DNA of 64,000 nucleotides from Saccharomonospora sp. CUA-673. Its GTDB lineage: Bacteria > Actinomycetota > Actinomycetes > Mycobacteriales > Pseudonocardiaceae. The notes below the pieces were generated by a model. The model saw only the letters and a program-made list of their open reading frames with translations. It was not told where the DNA came from and made no database searches. Below are positions 17,720-28,464 of the stretch, piece by piece. The first letter of the stretch is position 1. Every line of letters starts with the position of its first letter. Both the position numbers and the translations under genes were made by a program. The stretch covers positions 1 through 64,000 of the forward strand of contig NZ_MKKE01000002.1 in assembly GCF_001942305.1 (NCBI RefSeq), in the 5' to 3' direction.

Positions 17720-18596
17720 CGGTCCCCCTTGAGCCGCGGGTTGAGCACGGTTTCGAGCGCGCGCCCGACGAGCGTGAACGACAGGACCACGGCGACGATC
17801 ATGATGCCGGGTGGAAGCAGGTACCACCACGCGCCAGCGGTGACCGCGCCCGAGGAGTTGGCCCGGTCGAGCATCGAACCCCACGAGATCTCCGGGCCTG
17901 CCATGCCGAGGAAGGCCAATGTGGACTCGGCGATGATCGACCCGCCCACGACGAGCGTCGTGTTGGCGAACACCAGCGGCAGCACCGACGGCAGCACGTG
18001 CTTGCCGATCACGTGCGCGTGGCCGCCGCCGAGCGCCTTCGACCGTTCGATGTACGGGCGGCCCTCGACGGCGAGGGTCTGGGCGCGCACGAGCCGGGCG
18101 GTGGTCGGCCAGGACGTGGCGCCGATGGCGAGGATGAGCGTCCACATCGACTTCGGCAGCACCGCCATCAGCACCGCGGCCAGCACGAGTGCGGGCAGCA
18201 CGAGGAAGAAGTCGGTGATGCGCATCAGCACCGCCGACACCCAGCCGCCGAAATGGGCCGACACGATGCCCACGAGCGTGCCGACCAGCACCGACAGCAG
18301 GGTCGCGGCGAAGCGACGAGCAGCGACACCCGCGCGCCCCAGAACGTCAGCAGCGCCACCGACCGGCCCGTCTCGTCGGTGCCGAGCCAGTACTGCCCGC
18401 TCGGCGGTTCGAGGGCCGCGCCGCTCGCCCCGACGACGTCGAGTCCCGTCGTGTCGATCAGCAGCGGCGCCGCGAGCGAGGCGACGACGAGCAGGGCGAT
18501 GAACCCGGCGCCGACGAGCCCGCCCCGGTTGCCGCGGAACTCCCGCCACACCTGCGCGGCCGCCGCCCGCCGCCGCTGCCACACCGGGGCGCTCAT
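17716..18596 (-). CDS. Dipeptide/oligopeptide ABC transporter permease (DppC type), frameshifted
   Basis: About 293 aa after correction. The N-terminal TM (GGLVGAGFIALLVVASLAAPL) and periplasmic loop with YWLGTDETGR are typical DppC features. The C-terminal five-helix core contains the EAA-like loop EGRPYIERSKALGGGHAHVI. The frame breaks near 18314, where ARVSLLV continues as GFAATLLSVLVGTLVGI once one base is restored. The start ATG 18596 overlaps the upstream permease stop (ATGA) and the end overlaps the ATPase start. It forms the membrane channel with the DppB-type permease. Confidence 0.88.
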
Positions 18597-19612
18597 GAGG
18601 CACGCACCCGAGGATCGACCACGCGGTAGAGCAGGTCGGCGAGCAGGTTCATCACGATCACCGAACCGGCCAGGATCACGAACACCCCTTGCAGGACCGG
18701 CAGATCCGGCCCGTTGAGCGCCTCGTAGGTCAGCAGGCCGAGCCCCGGCCACGAGAACACCGCCTCGACGGTGACCGTGCCCGACACGACCATGCCGAAT
18801 TGCAGGAAGATCAGCGTCATCGTCGGCAGCAACGCGTTCGGCACGGCGTGCCGTCTGCGCACGAGGTCGTCGCGCAGGCCCTTCGCCCGCGCGGTCTGCA
18901 GATAGTCGGCGCCCATCTCCTCGAGCAGCGAGGAGCGCATGACGAGCATGTACTGCGCGTAGACCACCAGCAGCAACGTCAGGCACGGCAACGTCAGATG
19001 CCACGCGACGTCCAGCACCTGCGCGGCCATGCCGTCCGGGGTGTCGACCGAGCTCATGCCCCGGCTCGGGAACACGCCCTGTGCGGCGATGAGCAGCAGC
19101 ATGCCCAACCAGAACTGCGGCATGGACCAGAGTGCGAGCGCGATGCCGGTTTGCGTGCGGTCGAACATGCCGCCGCGGCGCCACGCCGCACGCACCCCGA
19201 GCCACATGCCCAACAGCACCGCCAGCACCGTCGCGGTGCCGACGAGCAACAACGTGGGCCACACGCGCTCGCCGATCATCTCCGCGACGGGCCGCCGGTA
19301 CATGTACGACATCCCGAAATCGCCGGACAGCAGTCCGCCGAAGTACTCGACGAACTGCTGCCACAACGGCTTGTCCAGACCGAGCCGTTCCCGCAGGTGC
19401 GCCAGCTGCTCGGGGCTGGTCGGCCGTTCCCTGGTCATCGTGGCGAGCGGATCGCCGGGGATGATGCGGAACAGGAAGAACCCGAGTGCCACGACGAAAC
19501 CGAGGCTCAGCAGCGCGCCACCGACCTTGCCCGCGACGTAACGCAGCGTCGAGGTGCCCGTGCGACGTTCGTCCGGGTCGGCAGGAGGCTGTCCGGTCGT
19601 GCTGACGCTCAC
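18593..19612 (-). CDS. Dipeptide/oligopeptide ABC transporter permease (DppB type)
   Basis: An inner-membrane permease of 339 aa with six TM helices. The first helix and the FFLFRIIPGDPLATMTRERP loop are characteristic of DppB/OppB, as is the EAA loop MRSSLLEEMGADYLQTARAKG. It pairs with the downstream DppC-type permease. The start GTG 19612 (VSVSTTGQPP) has GGGGACC upstream; the longer reading frame to 19714 would overlap the binding-protein gene. It begins 9 nt after the binding-protein stop, consistent with a single operon. Confidence 0.9.
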   Translation of the reverse strand: MSVSTTGQPPADPDERRTGTSTLRYVAGKVGGALLSLGFVVALGFFLFRIIPGDPLATMTRERPTSPEQLAHLRERLGLDKPLWQQFVEYFGGLLSGDFGMSYMYRRPVAEMIGERVWPTLLLVGTATVLAVLLGMWLGVRAAWRRGGMFDRTQTGIALALWSMPQFWLGMLLLIAAQGVFPSRGMSSVDTPDGMAAQVLDVAWHLTLPCLTLLLVVYAQYMLVMRSSLLEEMGADYLQTARAKGLRDDLVRRRHAVPNALLPTMTLIFLQFGMVVSGTVTVEAVFSWPGLGLLTYEALNGPDLPVLQGVFVILAGSVIVMNLLADLLYRVVDPRVRAS

Positions 19613-19620
19613 CGGGTCCC

Positions 19621-21443
19621 CTACTCGCGGTCGTCCGCGGACGCCTTGCGGCGCATCAGCACCGTGCCGCCGCCGGCCAGGGCCGCGAGCGCCACCACGC
19701 CGATGGCGACCCACGCGCCGGTGGGCAGCCCGCCACCGCCACCGCCCTCGACCGGGCTCGCACCGGCGAAGCCCCAGTAGCCGCTCTGCTCCATGATCAC
19801 GCCGTCACCCTCGGGCTGGCGCGGGAAGCCGGTCCACCGGTCGGAACGGTAGGCCTCGAGGGTCTGCTGATACGTCAGCACGTAGCTGGGCACGTCGCGG
19901 TACACCATCGCCTGGGCGTCCTTGACGATCTCCGCGCGCTGCTCGGTGTCCATCTCGGCCAGCTGCTGCCGGTACAGGTCGTCGAACTCGGGGTTGCAGT
20001 AGAACGCGCTGGTGCGCCCACTGCCCTCGGACGTCGGCAGGGCGTCGCACGTCTGCATCGACAGGACGTAGTCCGGGTCGGGGTTGGTGCCGTAGCCGGA
20101 GATCGCCAGGTCGTACTCGCCGCCGGTCGTCTTCTCGTCCATCTCGTTGTCCGAGACCATGTCCTTGGTGACCTCGATGCCGATGTCACCGAGCCAGCCG
20201 ACGATGTAGTCCGCGGTGCGGACGTGGAACTCCTCGCTCGAGCGTGCGGTGAGGGAGAACTCGAGCGGTTCGCCGTCGGGCGTGCGCCGCACCCCGTCCG
20301 GCCCCTGCTCGTATCCCGCCTCGTCGAGCATCTGGTTCGCGCGCTCCGGGGCGAACGCATACGCCTCGTCGGCCGGCGGCTCGTAGTGGAAGTCCTCGTA
20401 GATCTCGGGCACGAGCCCGCCCGGCTGCTGGCCGTAGCCGCCGAGCGCCCGGTCGATCAGCTCCTCGGTGTCGATGGCGCGGGCGACGGCCTGCCGGACC
20501 GTGCGGTCCTCCAACGCGGCGTGGCCGTTGCCGATCGGCTCGCCGTCCTGGTTCTCGCGCCCGGGTTCATCAGCAGATCGGTGTAGCGGCGGCCGTTGGC
20601 CTGGCTCGTGGTGATGCCGTCGGTGCCCTCGAGCGCGTCGAACTGCGCCGGGGTCAGCCGGTTGACGAAGTCGATCTCGCCGGCCTGCAGCGCCGACACC
20701 GCGGCGTCGGCGTTCTCGTACTGGATGAACTGCAGCTCGTCGACCTCGACCTGGCCGCGCCAGAAGTGCTCGTTGGCCTCCAGCCGCAGCAGCCGGTTCG
20801 GCTGGTGCTCGGTGATGACGAACGGGCCGCTGCCGACCCCGACCACGTCGATCGTGTCGGTCTCGGCCGCGGACACGTCGTCGATCTCCGACCAGATGTG
20901 CTCCGGCACGATCGGGATGTCCAGCGCCGTCATGCTCGCCTGCGGCTCCGACGTCGTGATCTCCACGGTGTGCTCGTCGGGCGCGGAGACCGTCTCGAAG
21001 TTCTCGACGTAGTTGCCGTTGGCCTCCGCGGCCACCGGGTCGTTCATGATCTTCTCGAAGGTGAACTTCACGTCCTCCGACGTGAGGTCCTCCCCGTCCG
21101 ACCACTTCATGCCCTCACGAAGCTGGAACGTCCACGTCAGACCGTCCTCGGACGGTTCCCACGACTCGGCGACACCCCCGGTGGGAGTGGCGTCCTCGGC
21201 CGAGGGCGGGGTCAGGAACTCCCACGTCATCCGGCCGACCATCGTGCTCGAGGCGAAGATGGCGGTGAACGGGTTGAGGTGGTCGATCTCCTGTACGAGC
21301 GCGACGCGCAGCACCGACCGTTCGCCGTCGTCGCCCCCGTCCTCCTGGGCGCCCGCGACGGGTGTGAAGGGCCCCGCGATCAGCAGCGGCACCGCGACGG
21401 TGGCGAGCAGGGCCCTGCCACGCCGGGATCGACCAATACCCAC
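19621..21443 (-). CDS. Peptide ABC transporter substrate-binding protein with C-terminal membrane anchor (frameshifted)
   Basis: A family 5 extracellular solute-binding protein of about 607 aa. A Sec-type signal (RSRRGRALLATVAVPLLIAG, cleavage after GAQ likely) lacks a lipobox. Core segments are LRVALVQEIDHLNPFTAIFA, TWTFQLREGMKWSDGEDLTS and TVRQAVARAIDTEELIDRAL. The C-terminus ends with a glycine-rich spacer, one TM helix (GAWVAIGVVALAALAGGGTV) and LMRRK. It is therefore predicted to be tethered by a C-terminal helix instead of a lipid. The frame breaks near 20557; LLMNPGA should continue as ENQDGEPIGNG. The start GTG 21443 follows GAGG and lies downstream of a promoter with a perfect TTGACA. 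Confidence 0.88.
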
Positions 21444-21484
21444 AGTTACACCTCGTTCTCGGACGGAGAGGACCCGAAGCGCAA

Positions 21485-21515
21485 AAAATAACCACTTGCC
21501 CGAATGTGCTGTCAA
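21485..21515 (-). promoter_or_regulatory. Promoter of the peptide-transporter operon
   Basis: On the minus strand a perfect -35 TTGACA (21515-21510) is followed after 17-18 nt by GTTATT/TTATTT in an A/T-rich patch. It sits about 45 nt upstream of the binding-protein start codon and is the strongest sigma-A-like promoter seen in the window. Confidence 0.6.
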
Positions 21516-21626
21516 CGATTTGCCCAACGGTTTCCAAGCCGTAACCGACGGAAGTAGGTGGCGAACCGCCCCGGCACGCGTTTCGGAGGTGCCTGTTCCG
21601 GGTGGAGGCCGTCGTCGATGCGGTGA

Positions 21627-22022
21627 TCAATGCGGCGCCAGGCCGTGCTCGATGAGAGCGTCCTCCAGCATCAGCCGGGCGATGTCGCGGTCCAGGCCGG
21701 CGCTGTCGTCGAGAATGTCCGAGGCGATCCCGGCCGCCGCACACGCCTCGGTGAGCAGCCCGTCGTAGCGCTCGTGAGCCTCCTGGCGGTGGAATCGCGA
21801 GGCGTCCGTCTCGAGGTTCTCCAGTGCGCGCCGGGCGCGGCGCAGATCGGCCGCGATGTGCTCGACCGGACGCCCCGGGGCCACGGGCCCGCCGCCGAGC
21901 CGCCTCCGACGCAGCGCTGCCGACGCGGCGCGGCGGACCAGGCCGGGCGTCGTCACGATGAGCGTCACCGCGACACTCGGGAACACGAAGATCGCGGCGT
22001 ACACCAGCAACTCTGCGGGCAT
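21627..22022 (-). CDS. Hypothetical single-TM protein
   Basis: A protein of 131 aa with one N-terminal TM helix (LLVYAAIFVFPSVAVTLIVT) and then a charged cytoplasmic region rich in Arg and Glu (RRARRALENLETDASRFHRQ), probably helical. I do not recognise the family. ATG 22022 was chosen because the TM begins right after it and TATCCT lies 5 nt upstream. It is divergent from the M55 peptidase gene, with overlapping promoter regions about 105 bp apart, so the two may be co-regulated. Confidence 0.65.
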   Translation of the reverse strand: MPAELLVYAAIFVFPSVAVTLIVTTPGLVRRAASAALRRRRLGGGPVAPGRPVEHIAADLRRARRALENLETDASRFHRQEAHERYDGLLTEACAAAGIASDILDDSAGLDRDIARLMLEDALIEHGLAPH

Positions 22023-22033
22023 AGGCCAGGATA
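22023..22033 (-). promoter_or_regulatory. Leaderless -10 element of the hypothetical TM protein gene
   Basis: On the minus strand TATCCT (22033-22028) is followed by 5 nt and ATG 22022. Confidence 0.4.
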
Positions 22034-22114
22034 GGCCGATAACCGGCGAAACCGACACCCTCGCCGGGATGATCCTTTCCCCGAATCGGCGTGTGCGCGC
22101 GGGCGCGTGCGTCG

Positions 22115-22126
22115 TAGCCTGACGCC
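22115..22126 (+). promoter_or_regulatory. Leaderless -10 element of the M55 peptidase gene
   Basis: TAGCCT at 22115-22120 is followed by 6 nt and ATG at 22127. Confidence 0.55.
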
Positions 22127-22984
22127 ATGACGAGCGCTGCACCCGCCGCGGGTTCCCGGACGATCATGATCTCGGCCGACATGGAAGGCGTGACGGGGGT
22201 CACGTGGACCGACGACGTCGTGCCGGGCACCGACCAGTGGAACCGCTTCCGCACGCTGCTCACGGGGGACGTCAACGCCGCCGTCGGCGGCTTGTGCGCA
22301 GGCGGCGCCGACAGCGTGCTGGTCAACGAGGCGCACCTGTCGCAACGCAACCTGCTGCTCGAGGAACTCGACACCCACGCGCGACTGTTGACCGGGCGTC
22401 ACAAACCACTGTCCATGATGGAGGGAATCGATTCCGGTGTGGACGGTGCCGTGCTGCTCGGCTACCACGCCGGCTCGGGCTGCGAGGGCGTGCTGTCGCA
22501 CACGTACCTGCCCGCGCACATCACCGGGGTGTGGCTCGACGGCGTCCCGGCCAGCGAGGGAAGGCTCAACAGCGCCCTCGCCGCCGAGTACGGCGTGCCG
22601 ATCCTCGTCGTCACCGGCGACGACGAGGCGTGCGCCGACGCGGCCGACTACGCACCCGACGCCGAGCACGTCGTCGTCAAGGAATGCATCAGCCGTTACT
22701 CGGCCGTGTGCGATCCCCCTGCGGTCACCGCCGAGCGCATCGCCGCGGCCGCGCAGCGGTCCATGTCGCGGGCCGGTCGCGGCACGCCGGTCGTGGAGTC
22801 GCACCGGATCGAGATCGAGTTCGACGCCAGTCATCTCGCGCAGGCGGCCGCCGTCGTGCCCACCGTCGAGGAGGTCTCCCTGCGACGGATCGGGTTCGAC
22901 GCGGCGACGATGACCGACGCGATGAAGGCGTTCAAGGTCGTCACCGCGATCGCGGACGGCGCCGTGCAGGGCAAGTACGGCTGA
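22127..22984 (+). CDS. M55-family D-aminopeptidase (DppA-like)
   Basis: A zinc peptidase of 285 aa. In Bacillus the homologue DppA removes N-terminal D-amino acids and is encoded with the dpp transporter. Metal ligands expected in the family are visible: ISADMEGVTGV (Asp and Glu), NEAHLSQRN (His), VLLGYHAGSG (His) and ASEGRLNSAL (Glu). No signal peptide is present, so it is cytoplasmic and the enzyme would act on imported D-amino-acid peptides. It lies beside the Dpp-type transporter operon, which supports this role. ATG 22127 has a leaderless -10. Confidence 0.88.
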   Translation: MTSAAPAAGSRTIMISADMEGVTGVTWTDDVVPGTDQWNRFRTLLTGDVNAAVGGLCAGGADSVLVNEAHLSQRNLLLEELDTHARLLTGRHKPLSMMEGIDSGVDGAVLLGYHAGSGCEGVLSHTYLPAHITGVWLDGVPASEGRLNSALAAEYGVPILVVTGDDEACADAADYAPDAEHVVVKECISRYSAVCDPPAVTAERIAAAAQRSMSRAGRGTPVVESHRIEIEFDASHLAQAAAVVPTVEEVSLRRIGFDAATMTDAMKAFKVVTAIADGAVQGKYG

Positions 22985-22989
22985 GCGGG

Positions 22990-23004
22990 ACCGGCGAAGC
23001 CGGT
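22990..23004. terminator. Short hairpin between M55 and DUF6069 genes
   Basis: ACCGGC (22990-22995), GAA loop, GCCGGT (22999-23004) lies between convergent genes. The stem is short and lacks a U-tract. Confidence 0.45.
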
Positions 23005-23011
23005 CGCGCGC

Positions 23012-23518
23012 TCAGTAGTCGTTGAGGGCGCGGCTGGCCATTCCGCTGACGAGGGACCCGATCGCGATGCCCATGACGATGTAGACGAGGGCGCTGGCGA
23101 TCTGCACCTCGAGTTCGACCGTGATGGTGAAGGGCCACACGACGAACACGATCGTGACGAGGCCGACCACCCAGCCGAGGAACGACATGGGCCGCGGGGC
23201 GACGAGCATCAGCAGGTGCGCCAGCGCGGTCGCGAGGAACGAACCCACGACGCCGAAGCCGGCGAGCCACATGGCGCCGATGTAGTCGACGCCCGAACCG
23301 TCGACCGTCGCCGGTGCGATGACGGGGATGTCGAGCACGCCAGTGACCACCAGCGTCGCCACGACGCCGATCAGGGCAGCCACCAGCGCGGTCGCCGCGC
23401 CGCCCGCCCACAGCATGCCCGCGTTCACCCGGGGCGTCGACGTCGTTCGCCGCCGCTCGCCGTAATCGCCCTGATCACCGTACGAGTCGTAACCGTCGGA
23501 TCCGTAGTAGCTGCTCAC
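23012..23518 (-). CDS. DUF6069 family membrane protein
   Basis: A protein of 168 aa. The N-terminal ~45 residues are Ser/Tyr/Gly/Asp-rich (SSYYGSDGYDSYGDQGDYGE) and probably disordered and cytoplasmic. Four TM helices follow, with family-like segments GAATALVAALIGVVATLVVT, LATALAHLLMLVAPRPMSFL and YIVMGIAIGSLVSGMASRAL. No function is known. GTG 23518 is supported by TACCGT with an 8-nt gap and removes an Arg-rich spurious extension. Confidence 0.8.
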   Translation of the reverse strand: MSSYYGSDGYDSYGDQGDYGERRRTTSTPRVNAGMLWAGGAATALVAALIGVVATLVVTGVLDIPVIAPATVDGSGVDYIGAMWLAGFGVVGSFLATALAHLLMLVAPRPMSFLGWVVGLVTIVFVVWPFTITVELEVQIASALVYIVMGIAIGSLVSGMASRALNDY

Positions 23519-23532
23519 CGTGATCAACGGTA
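23519..23532 (-). promoter_or_regulatory. Leaderless -10 element of the DUF6069 gene
   Basis: On the minus strand TACCGT (23532-23527) is followed by 8 nt and GTG 23518. Confidence 0.4.
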
Positions 23533-23689
23533 ACGGGCCCCGGAGGTTTTCGCGAGACGTAACACGCCGGGAATGTCGGGTCCGGTTGCGACTGTCGCGC
23601 CCGGACCGCTCGTCGGCCGTTCGACCGCTCACGGCTCAATCGTTACAGGTGAGGCGACGCACCCGTTCGGATCCGGCGCCGCCGGATAG

Positions 23690-24721
<1,032 letters not shown>

Positions 24722-24736
24722 GCCGACCGGTGCCGA

Positions 24737-24780
24737 AACGGGGCCTGTCCGACCTCGCGTGAGGTCGGACAGGCCCCGTT
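24737..24780. terminator. Strong hairpin terminator after mdh
   Basis: AACGGGGCCTGTCCGACCTC (24737-24756) pairs perfectly with its complement at 24761-24780 around a GCGT tetraloop. The 20-bp stem lies between mdh and the convergent M3 peptidase gene and likely serves both strands. Confidence 0.9.
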
Positions 24781-24817
24781 CGCGTTCGGGGGCCGCTCCC
24801 CCGCCGGACCGCGCTCG

Positions 24818-26877
24818 TCAGGCCGCGCCCGTCACACCACGGCGTTCGAGGAGGGGCTGCAACTCGGGGTCGCGGCCACGGAAGGCGCGGAAGGCGTCCA
24901 TCACGTCGACGCTGCCACCCTTGGCCAGCAGTTCCCGGCGGAAGCGCTCGCCGTTCGCGCGCGTCATCCCACCGTGCTCGCGGAACCACTCCACCGAATC
25001 GGCGTCGAGCACCTCGGACCAGATGTACGAGTAGTAGCCCGCCGAGTAGCCGTTGGTGAAGATGTGCGCGAAGTACGTGCTGCGGTAGCGCGGCGGCACC
25101 TCGGGCACCGCGACCCCGGCCTTGGCCAGCGCCTCGGCCTCGAACGTCTCGACGTCGTCGATCACCGTGTCCGGGCCGATCGAGTGCCACGCGAGGTCGA
25201 GCAGCGCCGCCGCCAGGTACTCGGTGGTGCGGAAGCCCTCGCCGTAACTCGTGGACTCCTTCAGCCTCGCCACGATCTGCTCCGGCAACGCCTCGCCCGT
25301 CTCATGGTGCCGTGCGTAGTTCGCCAGCACCTCCGGCCACAGCGCCCACATCTCGTTGACCTGGGACGGGAACTCCACGAAATCGCGCGGCACACTCGGT
25401 CCCTGCAGCGACTGGTACTCCACATCGGACAACAGGCCGTGCAGCGCGTGTCCGAACTCGTGGAACAGCGTGGTGAGCTCGTCGAACGTCAGCAGCGTCG
25501 GCTCGCCCTCCGGCGGCTTGGTGATGTTGAGGTTGTTCAGCACCACGGGCTGCTGGCGCAACAGCCGCGACTGCTCGACGAAGTTCGTCATCCACGCGCC
25601 GCCGCGCTTGGTCTCCCGGGTGTAGAAATCTCCGAGGAACAGACCCAGCGGGCTCCCGTCGGCGTCGAAGACCTCGAACACCCGCACGTCCGGCAGGTAC
25701 CCGGCCAGGTCCGTGCGCTCGGTGAACGACAGACCGTACACCTGGCCCGCGGCGTGGAACACGCCGTCGACGAGCACGCGGTCGAGTTCGAAGTACGGCC
25801 GCAGCGCCGCCTCGTCCACCTCGTACTTGCGCTTGCGCACCCGCTCGGCATAGAAGGCCCAGTCCCACGCCTGCAGATCGTCCGCACCGTCGACGTCGAT
25901 GCCGTCGCGGGCCATCTCCGCGCGCAGCTCGACCGCCTCCGCGCGCGCGTTGGCCACGGCCGGACCGGCCAGCTTGGCCAGCATCGCCTGCGCGGCCTCC
26001 GAGGAACCGGCGGTCTGGTCCTCGATGACGTAGGCGGCGTGGTGCGGGTAGCCGAGCACGGCGGCCCGCTCGGCACGCAGCTGCGCGATGCGGATGATCA
26101 GCTGCTTGGTGTCGGTGGCGTTGTTGCGGTTGCCCCGCTGCACCGACGCCCGGTGCACCCGCTCGCGCAGGGCCCGGTTCTCCAGCGACGCCAGGATCGG
26201 CTGCGCGGTCGCAGTCCGAGCGTGAGCAGGTACTTGCCGTCCTCACCGCGCCCCGACGCGGCATCCGCGGCCGCGGTGATCTGCGCGTCCGAGAGTCCGG
26301 CCAGCTCGGCGCGGTCCTCCACCAGCACCGCCAGCTCGTTCATCTCCGTCTGCAGGTTGTTCTCGAACTCGGTCTCCAGTGTGGACAGCTGTTCGTTGAG
26401 TTCCCGCAGCCGCTGCTGTTTCTCGGCGGGCAGCCCGGCACCCGCTCGCACGAACGCCAGATACGTGCGGTGCAGCAGCCAGTCCTGCTCCGGGGTCAGG
26501 TCCAGCTCGCCCCGCTGGTCGTGGACCGCCGCGACCCGGGCGAAGAGCCGCTCGTCGAGGTGGATGGCGTCGGAGTGCGCCGTCAGCTTCGGCGCGACCT
26601 CCGTGTGCGCCTGCCTGCGCGCCTCCGTGCCGTCGGGTCCGACGAGGTTGAACAGCGTCAGCACCGCACGGTGCACCAACTGCCCGGAGCGTTCCAGTGC
26701 GACGATCGTGTTCTCGAACGACGGCGGTTCCGGGTCCTCCACGATCGCCGTGATCTCCGCCCGGTGCTCGGCGAAACCCGCCTCGAACGCGGGCAGGAAG
26801 TGCTCGTCGGCGATCCGGTCGAACGGCGGCAGCCCGTAGGGCAGGGTGCTCGGCGCCAGCAACGGGTTGTCGGTCAC
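24818..26877 (-). CDS. dcp: M3-family metallopeptidase (peptidyl-dipeptidase Dcp type), frameshifted
   Basis: A zinc peptidase of about 686 aa. It carries the signature HEFGHALHGLL with the downstream Glu in VEFPSQVNEMW, and the M3 C-terminal motif TYFAHIFTNGYSAGYYSYIW. Dcp enzymes remove C-terminal dipeptides from oligopeptides in the cytoplasm. The frame breaks near 26212; KYLLTLGL continues as ATAQPILASLENRAL once one base is restored. The start is GTG 26877, overlapping the phosphomutase stop as GTGA behind GAGGAC, so it is translationally coupled to that gene. It would complement peptide import and D-peptide hydrolysis encoded nearby. Confidence 0.9.
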
Positions 26878-27602
26878 GCGTGGTCCTCTCGTCCGGTCGA
26901 ACCGCCGACCACGGCATCGCCGGCGGAGGTCGCTGTCTTGGGGTCGGCCTGCTCGGACTCGGCCGGGGGCGGCGGGACGATGCCGCCGAGGTCGCCGCCG
27001 TTGTCGTTGACGCGCAGTACCAACGGGCGCGTCTCGGCGTAGCGCACCACCGACAGCGACGCCGGCTCGACCATGATCCGCTGGAAACTGTCGAGGTGCT
27101 GGCCGAGCGCGTCGGCGATGAGCGACTTGAGTATGTCGCCGTGAGTGCACAGCGCCCACACGGCGTGCTCGCCGTGCTCGGCGGTGATGCGTGCGTCGTG
27201 GTCGCGCACCGCGGCCACCGCGCGCGCCTGCATCGCCGCGAGTCCCTCACCGCCGGGGAACACCACCGCCGACGGGTGCTGCTGGACCACCGGCCACAGC
27301 GGTTCGCCGACGAGGCTCTTGATCTCCCGGCCGGTCCACTCGCCGTAGTCCACTTCGGCCAGCCGCGGCTCGGTCACCGGCGCCAGCCCGCGGGCCGTGC
27401 GGAGCGGTTCGAGGGTCTGCTCGCAGCGCAGCAGCGGTGAACAGACGAGGGCCGCCAGCGGCACGTCCGACAGTCTCTCGACCAGTCGTCGTGCCTGCCG
27501 GCGGCCCGTGTCGTCGAGCTCCACCCCTGGCATGCGTCCTGCCAGGACACCCGATCCGTTGGCGGTGGATCGGCCGTGGCGCAACAGAATGACGGTTCCC
27601 AC
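26874..27602 (-). CDS. Histidine phosphatase, MSMEG_4193-family putative phosphomutase
   Basis: A branch-1 histidine phosphatase-superfamily protein of 242 aa. The catalytic motif is VILLRHGRSTANGSGVLAGR, with a second arginine in VCSPLLRCEQT, a Glu in EVDYGEWTGREIKSLVG and the second His in ALCTHGDILKSL. It is orthologous by neighbourhood and sequence to the gene next to uppP in mycobacteria, from memory of that locus. The C-terminal ~30 residues are Pro/Glu-rich. The start GTG 27602 follows TAGAGT with a 6-nt gap, so it has its own leaderless promoter even though uppP is upstream. The M3 peptidase is coupled downstream. Confidence 0.88.
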   Translation of the reverse strand: MGTVILLRHGRSTANGSGVLAGRMPGVELDDTGRRQARRLVERLSDVPLAALVCSPLLRCEQTLEPLRTARGLAPVTEPRLAEVDYGEWTGREIKSLVGEPLWPVVQQHPSAVVFPGGEGLAAMQARAVAAVRDHDARITAEHGEHAVWALCTHGDILKSLIADALGQHLDSFQRIMVEPASLSVVRYAETRPLVLRVNDNGGDLGGIVPPPPAESEQADPKTATSAGDAVVGGSTGREDHA

Positions 27603-27614
27603 GCCGTCACTCTA
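27603..27614 (-). promoter_or_regulatory. Leaderless -10 element of the phosphomutase gene
   Basis: On the minus strand TAGAGT (27614-27609) is followed by 6 nt and GTG 27602. Confidence 0.55.
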
Positions 27615-27624
27615 CGCGGTGCCC

Positions 27625-28464
27625 TCAGTGCGAGACGGGCCCCGCGTTCGGGTCCAGCACGCCCGAGAACACCAGGATGTAGAGCAGGATGCCGAGCGCG
27701 ACGCGGTAGATCACGAACGGCAGGAACGAGCGGCGCTTGATGAACGACATCAGCCACGCGACCACGGCGTACCCGACGAAGAAGGCCACCACGGTCGCCA
27801 GGATCGTCGGACCCCATGCCGGCGCGTCACCGGCGCCGATGTCGGTCAGCTTGTAGAAACCGGACGCCATCACCGCGGGTACCGCCAGCAGGAACGAGTA
27901 CTCCGCCGCGGCCGAACGGTTGTAGCCCATCAGCCGGCCGCCGGTGATCGTGCCGCCCGAGCGCGACACACCCGGGATCAGCGCCAGCGCCTGGAACATG
28001 CCGTAGGACAGACCGTGCTTGGCGGTCAGGTGGTCCAGCGTCCGGTCCTGCTTGCCGTAGTGGTCGGCCGCCCACAGGAACAGACCGAACACGATCAACG
28101 TGGTCGCCACCAGGCGCAGGTCGCGGAACGCGTGGTCGATCTGTTCCTCGAACAGCAGGCCCAGCACGGCGATCGGGATGGAGCCGACGATGATCAGCCA
28201 GCCCATCCGGGCGTCCTGATCGCGCCGGTACTCCGACTTGTACAGCGAGAAGAACCAGTTCTTCAGGATCGACCCGATCTTCTTCGCGAAGTAGATGATC
28301 ACCGCGAGTTCGGTGCCGATCTGGGTCACGGCCGTGAACGCCGCACCCGGGTCGTCCCAGCCCGCGAACGCCGCCGTCACGCGCAGATGCGCGCTCGACG
28401 ACACGGGCAGGAACTCGGTGATGCCCTGGACGATGCCCAGGATGATTGCTTCGAACCAACCCAT
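27625..28464 (-). CDS. uppP: Undecaprenyl-diphosphate phosphatase UppP/BacA
   Basis: An integral membrane phosphatase that recycles undecaprenyl pyrophosphate for cell-wall synthesis and confers bacitracin tolerance. Both signatures are present: GIVQGITEFLPVSSSAH near residue 10, and ALIPGVSRSGGTITGGRLMG around residue 165. At 279 aa with about eight TM helices it has normal length. Its ATG overlaps the stop of the upstream LLM gene by one base (TGATG), so those two are coupled. Confidence 0.97.
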   Translation of the reverse strand: MGWFEAIILGIVQGITEFLPVSSSAHLRVTAAFAGWDDPGAAFTAVTQIGTELAVIIYFAKKIGSILKNWFFSLYKSEYRRDQDARMGWLIIVGSIPIAVLGLLFEEQIDHAFRDLRLVATTLIVFGLFLWAADHYGKQDRTLDHLTAKHGLSYGMFQALALIPGVSRSGGTITGGRLMGYNRSAAAEYSFLLAVPAVMASGFYKLTDIGAGDAPAWGPTILATVVAFFVGYAVVAWLMSFIKRRSFLPFVIYRVALGILLYILVFSGVLDPNAGPVSH

